Source: Tetradesmus obliquus (Eukaryota > Chlorophyta > Chlorophyceae > Sphaeropleales > Scenedesmaceae). From it: DNA of 64,000 bases. Positions 37,386 to 46,738 of the stretch are shown in pieces. Below the pieces are notes generated by a model, which made no database searches, had not been told where the DNA came from, and saw only the letters and a program-made list of their open reading frames with translations. Made by a program: the position numbers and the translations under genes. Every line of letters starts with the position of its first letter. Position 1 is the first letter of the stretch. The DNA lies in NCBI GenBank assembly GCA_030272155.1, contig CP126191.1, positions 9,384,501 through 9,448,500 of the forward strand, in the 5' to 3' direction.

Positions 37386-40300
37386 GCGCTTCTTGCCAGC
37401 GCCGCGCTTGCCTCCAGCAGCATCCTCACCACCCGCCTGCTGCTGCTGCTGCTGCTGCTGCAGCCATGCTTCGTCCTCCGCAAGGCTGCAGCTGTAGCGG
37501 CTCTGCATGAGTTGCAGCAGCAGCTGCAGCGCAGCGTGCAGCCGGCCCTCACAGCAGAACTGCAGCAGTGGCGGGGCCAGCAAACAGGCAGGCAGGCGTT
37601 ACAACGTCAGCTGCTTGGGTTGGTTTCATGCAGACTGGGGTTCCAGGGTGTAAGCAGAGCTGTTGCTCGAGGCTGGCTGCACCACTATCATGCAGTGGCT
37701 GGACACTGCTGATGCAGCAAGTCATCTTTGAGGTGAACTTGTAGGCACTTTGACGCTTCGACGAGCAAGTCACACCGCTGCTACACCGAAAGATCCAGCA
37801 GGTAGAGACCAGGGCGCTTGCACCTTCACAGGCATACATATGTCAGACATTGACGGTGGAGCCATACCGTACCCACCTGCAGGCGGTCTATGCGTGCCAG
37901 CTCCTTAGAAACCGCTGCCAGCCCTGCTGCTGCTGCTGCTGGTGTGTTGCTGTCATTCTGTTCATCCGCTCCCGCCTCTGCAGCAGCTGCATCACTCTCC
38001 TGCGTCTTCTGCTTCTTCTTCTGCTGCTGCTTGGTCTGCTTCTTCCCCGACTTGCTGCCTTTCTGGGCCTGCCTAGCTGCTGCTGCTGCTGCTGCTGCTG
38101 CAGCCGCATCAGCTGCCTTGCTGGTTACCGCTGCAGCTGCCACCGAAAGTTTCTCACAGTCCCCTGCATCTGCCAGCATCAGCAGCAGCGACGGCAGCAG
38201 CTGCTGCGGCAGCGCATCCACACCACCCCCAGGCACTTGCAGCACACCATTCTTAGGCAGCAGCTTCAAACTGAAACACAGCTGCCACCGGTCCTCCCAG
38301 TCGTGTATCTGCTGCTGTGCAGCCCACAGAGATGGTGCCGGCTGCTGCTGCTGCTTCTGCAGATCAGGATCGTCATCTTCCAGGTCCCAGTCCGGCTCAT
38401 CTTCTTCGTCATCCGATGATGACTCAGCGTCGGATGACGCGCCGCCGTCATCGCCATCATCTGATGACGCACCGTCATCGCCATTGCCATCACTGCCTGA
38501 CTCACTGTCGTCATTATCAGCAGGTTGACTGTCACTGCTGTCATCTGCCTCTGCAGCAGCTTCCTCGCCTGAAGCACCACCCTGCTTTCGCTGCTGTGCT
38601 GATCCTTCCTCACGGTCAGCAGCAGCAGCAGCAGCAGTGCCTGCAGCAGCGCGGATGAGGAAGTGCGAAGGAATCTGCACGTGCTGTGTGCTATTGTGGG
38701 ACTCTACGTAGCCATAGCCGCGCAGCAGCTCAGCGTTTGAGAGGTTGCCGTAGCAGTTGACCACCTCGGCGCCCTGAGGGATGGCCTGCGTGGCGATCAT
38801 CTGCAGCAGCAGCAGCAGCAGCAGCAGCGTTTGAACCAGGTCCATGATATGGTTGATAGATGACAGTCAACATCAGCTGGAATGTGTTGCGCTAACCACC
38901 AGAGAACCCAATACTGGATATATGCTGTCTGGTAACAAGAACACAGGTTGTAACAAAGCAGAAGTTATAAGCAAAGTGTTACACAAATCTGTAGACGTTT
39001 GCTCACCTGCAGCACGCCGTGCGCTGCGTCGTGGTGCAGCCGCACGTTCACCGCCGCGGTCACGTGGCTGTGGCAGGTCCCACACCGGCGGCCAGCAAAG
39101 TAACAAGTAACAAGGAACAAACAACACACTAGTTCACCCCACCTGCAGCACGCCGCGCGCTGCGTCGTGGTGCAGCCGCACGTTGACCGCGCCTGTGATG
39201 TGGTTGAGCAGGTCCCACACCGGCACCATGCCCTGGTACTGCTCGTCACCCAGCACAAAGGAGTAGCTGGCAACAGCAGCAGTGGCCCAGCAGTACCCCT
39301 GCAGCGTGTGCCACACAAGACAGCAAGATTGGAACAGGGGTGCTTTTGGTGAACGGAGCAAGGAGAGCCGAGTTGAGGAGGCCACAGCATCAGTGGCCCA
39401 GCAGTACGCCTGCAGCACAAACGATGAGCAAGGCGGAACAGCACACGCAGGTGTTGCTGGCAGTGACTAGGACAGCGGAGGTGCGACATGGAGCCCAAGC
39501 AAGGCAACTGCCACAGCAGCAATGTATGAGCAGCAAGCTTTGGTTTTGGTACAAGCCAGCAAAGAAGCAATCAGAGAAGGACAGCAGGTATGTAGAGGGC
39601 AGGTTCAAGATGATGCAGAAGACTGTAGAGGGCCTCTCACCTGGCCACAGCAGCTGCATTGGGCAGCAAGCTTGCAGCAGGCATCACGCACCAACAGCAG
39701 TGCTTATTGGCAGGCAGGCCCCTGAAAATGCAAAACACTGTGCCTTCTTGCTCACCGGCCACAGCTGCGCCCTTGCCGCCTCTTCACTCACCTCCTCACA
39801 GCCTGATGAAGGGGGAAGACCCCGAAACGCGTAGCTGAGTTAACTTTTCAGACCCAATCAACAAGAGAGCTATGTGAACTGTACGTCTGTAGCTTTAGCC
39901 AGTCGCAGAACACTCTGCCTTTTCAATTCGCCTCTCCCCGCCCAGCAGCACAGCACAGGCCAGCAGCAAGCTTGCAGCAAGGCATCACGGCAACACAGCA
40001 GAGACCTGAAGGTACGTTGTTTTTGTGTTTGAGCGCGAAGTGCCACGCCTGCTTACCGGCCACAGCTGCTCCCTTGCTTGCTCTTCACTGAGCTCCTCGA
40101 GCTTCTTCTTCTTGTCCCTGCCCAGTAGCACAGCACGGGCTGGGCTGTGGCTCTGCACAAAGGGCAGCACCAGCTCCTCAAACAGCTGGCGCATCTGCGG
40201 TTTAAACAGCCGGCAGGGTTTGCAGGCAGGGTTTTGGGGGTTGAGGTTTTCCGGCACAGGGTTTTGGGGTGTTTGGGGTGCACCTGGGGAACAAAATGGT

Positions 40301-42092
40301 TGCGTATGCAGGGATGTGATGTGTGTGCAGATGCAACACACACACACACACCTTGCACACACCTTGCACACACCAGCTGCAGCAAGCCTTTGTGTAACAG
40401 CCGCACACATCAGTGTGCGCAACTCGGTCCGGCTGCAACGACAGCAAACCTACATCAGCACATTTGCCAGCAAAGGATATCCGGCACCCACCCGTGTGGG
40501 TGCGTCTGCGGGGTGCTGCACCCGCCCCAGCCTCTTGTCGTGTGCTGCAGTGCCCCGCAGCTCCTCCAGCTCAGCCTCAGGCCAGCAGTGCGGCACATCC
40601 ATTAGATCAGCATGCTGCAACACGCAACTGTGGTTCCCTGGCAGGGAAGCCACGCAAGGCACACACACATGCATCAGTGGCACCACTCAGGCCACAACGC
40701 CACACCACACAGCCTACACACAGCAAGCAAGCAACTCACCCGTGTGGGTGCATCTGCAGGGTGCTGCACCCGCCCCAGCATCTTGTCGTGTGCTGCAGTG
40801 CCCCGCAGCTCCTCCAGCTCAGCCTCAGGCCAGCAGTGCGGCATGTGGCTCATGTCGGATGGCAGGAAGGCCAGGTAAGGGGCCCAAGTGGACTTGACCC
40901 CCAGCGCTTTCTCGTACATGACAGCCAAAATGAGGCCCTGCACCTGTTGATGAGTAAGGCAGCGGATCACAGGTTTGGAATTGTGAGGTCGTAGATCTGA
41001 GGCCCGGATGAAGCCCTGCACCTGTTGGGCGGGACAGAACAGGATGAAAAAAAGGGCCACATGTGCGAGGACGAGTAAGGGGCCCAGGCTGACTTGGCGC
41101 CGAGTGCTTTCTGGTACATGACAGCCAAGATGAGGCCTTGCACCTGTTGATAAGTAGGGCAAGGGGTTGCAGAAAGGAGTGCTGAGGTTTTTGAGGTTAA
41201 TAGAGGGTTTTAAGTTCATCAAGTGCTCAGCACACGAGGCGGCGCTGAGTGTTTTGTTTGTACATGACAGCCACGATGAGGCCCTGCACCTGTTGAGGGC
41301 GGGGGAGTCATAGGAAAGGGCCACATGTGTGAGATGCTTGGCAGGGCTGGCAAGGTTTGAAGGGGTAAGTGTCAACGCGCATTGAGGTTGCAGGGCATCG
41401 CCAGCAGCTATTGCCAGGGATGAGCAGCCTGAGAAGCTGATCCGCATTGTAAGATAGCATACGCCTGTAGAGCGCTAGATGCAGCTGCTGCTGCTGCTGC
41501 CGCTGCTGCCCTTCCCCCCAGGCCAGCTCACCTCCAGCAGTGCATCGTCAGCAGGCTTCAGCAGGCCCTCCTCTATAGCAGCAGCAGCAGCGGCAGCAGC
41601 AGCAGCAGCAGCGGCAGCAGTGAGTTGTGTGGATTGCATCGCACCCAGCTGCGCCTGAACCACGAGCCTGATCCATGAAGAGTGCACACACCACCAGCTG
41701 CACCAGCCTCTGTCAACCCTTCACACGCCAGCTCTCAGCGCCTCACACCCACGCCGCGCTGAACTCTGCTACCCCAGCGTCACAAAACCCTGTGGCTGTA
41801 AAACCCTCCGCCCCACAAAGCCCTACCTACCCGCCAGCAGCTCTTGGATCTGGCAGTTCTCTCCCATGAGCACAGCATCATCAGGAACTTCCACTACAAC
41901 CTCTCCTTCTTTAATATCTTCTGTGGCAACTACACAGCGGCCTGTTGCTGCTGAGACTGCCATGCCACACTTGGGCCACAGCACGGAGTGCTTGGCACAC
42001 CATGTGCTGAAGGGGGTGGGGCTAGGGGCCTCAGTGGTGCAGCCGATGGGGCTGCGGGTGATACCCGGCAGCACTGCTGCTGCTGCCGACAT
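36455..42092 (-). CDS. SETD6 / Rubisco-LSMT-type protein lysine methyltransferase
   Basis: A SET-domain lysine methyltransferase of the split-SET plus LSMT-substrate-binding class, acting on non-histone or chromatin proteins. Eight minus-strand exons join in phase: 42092-41827, 41667-41532, 40943-40740, 40194-40057, 39298-39143, 38800-37877, 37559-37290 and 36895-36455 (844 residues). The N-SET part is FSTWCAKHS..VATEDIKEGEVVVEVPDDAVL. Exon 3 gives LAVMYEKAL..STWAPYLAFLP and PHCWPEAELEELRGT. Exon 5 has VWDLLNH (DLLNH at 277-281) and exon 6 the catalytic QAIPQGAEVVNCYG and NLSNAELLRGYGYVE. The LSMT substrate-binding signature LLQLMQSRYSCSLAEDE is in exon 7. A long acidic Ser/Asp insert (exon 6) and a Cys/His-rich then Lys-rich C-terminus are unusual. 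The chosen ATG is the first in frame; an upstream exon is possible. Exons 3, 4 and 5 have partial copies in their introns. Confidence 0.82.
39006..39420 (-). repeat. Partial duplications flanking SETD6-like exon 5
   Basis: The 3' half of exon 5 (AACGTGCGGCTGCACCACGA, end near 39143) recurs at about 39006-39080 in the next intron. The 5' edge with CTGGGCCACTG recurs at about 39391-39412 upstream of the true acceptor at 39298. Confidence 0.8.
39755..39975 (-). repeat. Interrupted copy of SETD6-like exon 4 in intron 4
   Basis: Plus-strand CCGGCCACAGCTGC and CCTCTTCACT (39757-39800) match the 3' end of exon 4 (40057-40110), and CCCAGCAGCACAGCACAGG (about 39941-39960) matches a later part of exon 4. 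Roughly 140 unrelated bases separate them, which looks like an insertion into a duplicated exon fragment. Confidence 0.6.
39802..39940 (+). mobile_element. Possible small insertion with hammerhead-like ribozyme core
   Basis: This ~140-base segment splits a duplicated fragment of exon 4 and starts with CCTGATGA (CTGATGA at 39803-39809), a GGGG..CCCC stem, GAAAC (39824-39828) and GCGTAG. CUGAUGA-stem-GAAAC is the catalytic core of hammerhead ribozymes, which are known in Penelope-like and other retroelements. The rest has no coding capacity. Whether it is an active ribozyme or a mobile-element tail is inference. Confidence 0.4.
40199..40285. repeat. T/G-rich, telomere-like low-complexity run in SETD6-like intron 3
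   Basis: GGGTTTTGGGGG, GGGTTTGC and GGGTTTTGGGGTGTTTGGGG repeat irregularly just upstream (minus sense) of the exon 4 acceptor. It resembles degenerate plant/algal telomere sequence, but the exact TTTTAGGG unit is absent. Confidence 0.5.
40479..41296 (-). repeat. Multiple tandem copies of SETD6-like exon 3 edges
   Basis: The acceptor plus exon start (plus-strand CCCTGCACCTGTTG or a close variant) occurs at about 40938, 41015, 41137 and 41282; the one at 40938 is the true exon. The copy at 41137 extends about 60 bases with readable codons. The exon 3 end (40740-40857) has a ~117-base copy at 40483-40599 in the downstream intron, about 93 percent identical by eye. Confidence 0.88.
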
Positions 42093-42604
42093 GTTGGCTA
42101 GGTCTTCAACTTGTTCAGCTGCAATGCCTGCGCCGCGTTGTGATGCCTTAGGCTGCTGCGCAGTCCGATGCAGCGGCTTCAGACTTAGAAAGACGGTATT
42201 AGAAACCTTGAACGTTTGACAAAGTTGTATTAAACACGCAGTAGTGCTGCACGGAAGCAGCAGCAACAAGGTAACCTGGCAGCAGCAGCAAGGGACAACA
42301 GTGCTGCCGCAGGTTATTCGCGTCTGTAAGCAGCTGTTTGATTAAAGAAGGGGTTACAAAGCAGCTCTCGTGACATGATGGACTTTAAGCGGTGCACATC
42401 AAGCGACGACAGCACATGGCGCCGGAATGACAACTGTTGTCACTTGACTAACCCCTGTGAAGCACGGGGGAGATTACTGGCTGACACACACATTAACAAC
42501 ATTTATTACGAGTTTTGAATGTGTGACCGAGCTGAATGTGCGACTGCCGTTGATTCGCTGACCCCTCTCCCGTAGTCCCATCACTTGCACGCAATTCTGC
42601 TACG
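42093..42604. promoter_or_regulatory. Divergent promoter region (SETD6-like / SKL2-like)
   Basis: The stretch of 512 bases separates divergent start codons. No obvious TATA box or element is seen. An in-frame continuation of the SETD6-like reading frame upstream of its ATG (to about 42270) lacks an ATG, so an unrecognised 5' exon is possible. Confidence 0.4.
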
Positions 42605-45600
42605 ATGCCGCTCCTGCAAAGCCCTATTCACCGTTCAAAGTGCACCACAGCATTATTAAGACCCGCCTCGCATCAACAGCTGCCCCTTCGACCCATCAGG
42701 CCTAGCCAGCAGCTGCAGCATCAGCAGCGGCAGCAGCAGCAGCAGCAGTGCCGGAGCTCAGCAGAGAATGCTGCTGCAGCTGCAGCAGATGCAGAGGCAG
42801 TGCAGCAGCAGCAGCAACTAGAGGAGATGCAGCAGCCGGCCAGCATGACTGTGCCGCCGCCTGTGTCATCGGAGCCTGCGCAGGAGGAGTCAAAAAAGCT
42901 GTCGCCAGGGGCCCGGCTGTCAGGTACACCTCAGCGCAGCTGCACACAGCGCAACTGCAACACGCATACGTTGATCAATGATGAGCTATGCTACCAACAC
43001 CAATAGGCTGTATAGCAAGGTGTGGGAAGTGCTGGGTACATGCTTGCTGGCTGATGAGCGTTGGGTTGGCCGCAAGTCATTGGCCAATACCCACCAGCAC
43101 CAGCATCACCAGCAATTGAACCTCTAGTCGCTTCTTTCACCGTGCACTGTACAATCTTTCCTCTCCTGTAGCCGCAACTGGAGGCGCTGTCTCCCACGAG
43201 CACCAGCATCACCATCATCTGCCACCTCCTTTCAACCCTTGCACTGTACACTTGCACCCCTCCTGCACTTTGCAGAGGCGCTGTCCCCCACCAGCACCAT
43301 CATTGCCAACCTCTATTCGCTTTTGCAACTGTGCAATGTACATTCTGTCCTCTCCTGCCATGCCCGCAGAGGCACTGTCGCCCACCAGCACCAGCATCAC
43401 CATCATCTTTCGCACAATTACTCTCATCTGCTCTCACATCATCTCTCACACATCGCCTGTCCTGCTGCAACCTGCAGAGGCGCTGTCCCCCACCAGCACC
43501 AGCATCACTATGACCTGTAACCTCTTTTCAAACCTTGCACTGTGCACTGTACACTTTCACTTCTCCTGCATTTGCAGAGGCGCTGTCTTCCACCAACATC
43601 ACCACCTATTGCCAGTTTTGCGCAAAACATCAACCGTCCACTGAACAAATTCATGTCTTTTGTAACTTTGCAGAGGCGCTGTCCCCCACCAGCACCAGCA
43701 TCACCATCATCTGCAACCTCTTTTCAAACCTTGCACTGTGCACTGTACACTTTCACTTCTCCTGCATTTGCAGAGGCGCTGTCTTCCACCAACATCACCA
43801 CCTATTGCCACCTTTGCGCAAAACGTCAACGGTCCACTGAACATATTCGTGTCTTTTGTGACTTTGCAGAGGCGCTGTCCCCCACCAGCACCAGCATCAC
43901 CATCATCGGCGATGACACGCAGCTCAACTGGGCGGTGTGCCAGGCGCTGGCCAAGAAGATCGGCTGGTTCCCGGTCAGCACAGCTAGGATCCTGACAGGC
44001 ATGAACAAGGCGGACAGCGTGGAGGAGATTGTGCAGAAGCAGGGGCGCGAGGCACTCGGTGAGGCCCTTGATAGTTGTGTCAGCAATGTGGCAGAGCTAT
44101 GAGTGCATTTGAATGTGGCAGTGGTTTAGGTTCCTGCAGCTGAAAGGGAACAAAGCCAGAGAGGCAGTTGGTGAGGATCGACAGATCGAGCATATGCATG
44201 ACCAAGAGGCGCAGTTTGAAAGCTTCGCTGTTCAAAAGAGCCAGTGGGAGTGGTTTAGACCTTGTTGAGCTGTAGCTGTGGCAGGGTCGCGAGGGTCGAA
44301 GAGTAGCCAAGTGCTGCATGGAGGTTGTGCGGGATGCCCATGGCGAGGCTGCAGCTTTGCCAGGCGCAGCAGCTGACCGCTTCTTGTAGGTTTGCAGGAT
44401 GCAGCATCAGCATCTGATTCTGTGAGCTGCTGTACTGTGCCTTTGACCGCATTGTGGTGATGTGTCGCTTGCGTTGCTGCCTGTTGGGCTGCAGCCTGGG
44501 CAGAGGCCGGTGTGCTCCTGCACAGCTGCAGGTGCTGTTTGTCCGCTCATCCTTCATGCTGCTTTGCGCATCATACCAATATACTCAGCACTAACACATT
44601 GAGTTTGCTTGCTATTGTCGCGTGTGTAATCTACCTGCAGCCCAGGCGGAGGCTGGCGTGCTGAAAGGCATGAAGGACCAGTTCCGCGTGTGCATTGCAA
44701 CTGTGGGTGACGGCGCTGCTGCCGACCCCAACCTGTACGACTACATGTATGGCAGCATCATCATCTGGCTGGGTGAGTGGGTGTGTAATTTTGTAACTGT
44801 TACTTTTTTACTTGGTACAAAAGTTGCACTAACGTGTCACGCCTGCAGGTTGCCAATTACGTGTTTGGTCAAACCAGCGCCATGTCCTGTCACTCTTTAA
44901 TCTAAAGCTTCAACCTGCTGCATTGACATGCATTAATGCGCGTGGCTATGGGGTTTATTTGTATCACATGCGCCATGATCAGAACATGGTACATTTTCTG
45001 ATCATGCAGACGAGGTTGACAAGCGCAAGCCGAAGCCGCCCAGTGCAGCGCGTGAGGTGTACCTGGGCCGCTCCGAGGTGCGCGCCTCACTGAGCGTGGC
45101 GGGCGGCGGCTTTGGAGAGAAGCCGCTGACGCTTGAAGAAAAGGCAACAAAAGCCACAGGTGCGTGTGGTGTTTGTGCTGTTTGTTGCTCTTGAGCTGTT
45201 GAAGAAGCACGATGTATGATGTGTGCAGCGAGAAGCAGCTATGGTGGACGTATGTCTGCTGCGATGATGTGAGGTTGATGGCAGTTGGCTGGTGGGTCAT
45301 TAGCGGGCGTGCCTCACTTAGCGTGGCGGGCGGCGGCTTTGGAGAAAAGCCCTTGACGCTTGAAGAAAAGGCAACAAAAGCCACAGGTGCGTATGTGGTG
45401 TGTGGACTTGTTTGCCGGTCCTGTGGCGTTGGGAATGCGGCCGAATTTGGGGAGAAGGGCTTTGACATTGGAGCCGGGCAGCAGCAACTTACATTCAAAA
45501 GGCGGCAGGTGCACGCGCAGCGTGCTGGTCCATCTATTTCTAAGGCAGTAGTTAGTGAGCATCCCACACGCACAGGGGCCAATCACGCCAGCACAATGCA

Positions 45601-45653
45601 AGTCACACCCACGTCATCTCTCTTGCTGCTGCCGCCGCCGCCGCCGCCGCCGC

Positions 45654-45713
<60 letters not shown>

Positions 45714-45885
45714 AGGCTACATCATCAAGGCCATGCACCAGCTGCTGAAGGAGCACGACTACCTGCCGCAAAAGAAGCGGCTGTACGTGGAGTATGGTTG
45801 CAGGGGCGACTGGCCGGAGCTTAAACCCAAGGAGTGGAACCCTGTGCTTGAAAGCCTGGAGCGCAAGCCGGTGCCAGAGGCGTGA
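42605..45885 (+). CDS. SKL2: Shikimate-kinase-like protein (SKL2 type, degenerate P-loop)
   Basis: Five exons join in phase: 42605-42923, 43870-44058, 44641-44772, 45010-45159 and 45716-45885 (319 residues). Residues 1-40 resemble a chloroplast transit peptide, followed by a polyGln/polyAla linker. The kinase-like fold is seen as TSITIIGDDTQLNWAVCQAL, VLKGMKDQFRVCIATVGDGA and YGSIIIWLDEVDKR, which line up with the plant SKL2 blocks GTSIYLVG, VLKQL..VCAGDGA and ISIWID. The Walker A GxxxxGKT is replaced by GDDTQLNW, so shikimate phosphorylation is unlikely; the family is described as probably inactive in plants. A C-terminal domain (YIIKAMHQLLKEHDYLPQKK) follows. Assignment depends on three weak blocks and could be revised by a profile search. 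Intron 1 contains a tandem array of exon 2 starts. Confidence 0.68.
43088..43910 (+). repeat. Tandem array of ~97-bp units carrying the exon 2 acceptor and exon start
   Basis: GCAG|AGGCGCTGTC(C/T) plus CCCACCAGCACCAGCATCAC recurs at about 43181, 43275, 43368, 43477, 43577, 43673, 43772 and 43869, with a partial ninth at 43088. Only the last continues into the coding exon. Units at 43577/43772 and 43673/43869 are near-identical pairs, giving a higher-order repeat of about 195 bp. Confidence 0.95.
45079..45395 (+). repeat. Duplicated 3' part of SKL2-like exon 4 in intron 4
   Basis: GCGTGGCGGGCGGCGGCTTT through GCAACAAAAGCCACAGGTGC is present at 45090-45163 and again 228 bases downstream, ending near 45390, with few differences and an intact GTGCGT donor. 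A weak third copy (GGGGAGAAGGGCTTTGAC) lies near 45451. Confidence 0.9.
45640..45715. repeat. (CCG)n(CTG)n tract at the acceptor of SKL2-like exon 5
   Basis: Six CCG units followed by about nineteen CTG units end in CTGCAG at the exon 5 acceptor. Confidence 0.9.
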
Positions 45886-46738
45886 AGCATACAGTGGATG
45901 ATATGTTTATATTGCTATGCTTTTCTGATGGATGGTTGGCGGTGTGCGTGCATCCTGTTGGCAAGCATTGAGTGGGCTTGGCTGGCCTAGCCGGCAGCAA
46001 TGCGGTTGACAGGGCAAGCAGCAATGCCGTGCGGGATGCCCTGTGATTGCTAGTGGCCAGGCCACTGGCCACCTGGTTAGCCTATCTGCGGCGGCCGCTG
46101 CGCAGCCTGTAGCGTCATGTGACATGCATGGAAAGAGTGGCAGTGATGCCCGCCGGGTGTTGTGTGGTATCAGATTTGTTGGACGGGTGCCACGCGCAGT
46201 GCACGTGGCAATGCTGGCATGGTCAGAGTTGCAGCGCGGCGATTGCCCCTTGTGTTCCGCTGCTTGTAAAGAGCATGGGAGAATGCGGTGCGCAGGATGC
46301 AGTCAGAGCAAGCATACTATGCCCCTTTCTGTCAAGACCCTTGGGTCCCTGTTTGGCGCCAGCGTGTGTTACCACGCATGGTTGAACCACCATGGTTCAT
46401 GGTCGTGGGTTACGCCTCTCCTCTTGGGGTGTCAGCGTCCTTGAACATGTTAACTTAAAAGCCCAACTACGGTTAGGCTGTATGGGCACAACTTGCTGGA
46501 TCTGTCGTCGAGTGCTCAATCAACCCGTTGCTCCCTCCCAAAGCACTGCGATCTCTCTACGAATCGTCAGACCACGCGCAGCCAATTCTCAACCAATCTT
46601 GACAGCTAAGAGTCTTTATTTGCACGGGCGTAGCCTGAGACAGCCGTGGCAGTAGCGTGCTGCCAGGCAGACAGCAGCAGTGGAGCAGCAGGCAGATGGT
46701 AGACATTGTCTCAGCAAGCACATAACGCTCCTGCAAGC
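45886..46738. other. Intergenic region between SKL2-like and P450 genes
   Basis: No gene is recognised. A TGTAA at 46265-46269, about 380 bases after the stop, is a plausible end of the SKL2-like transcript. The right part should hold the P450 promoter. Confidence 0.4.
46265..46269 (+). promoter_or_regulatory. Putative poly(A) signal TGTAA of SKL2-like gene
   Basis: First TGTAA on the plus strand after the SKL2-like stop codon. Confidence 0.4.

Noticed and set aside
40338-40355. (CA)n run as a regulatory element
   Set aside because: A simple microsatellite in an intron; no support for regulation.
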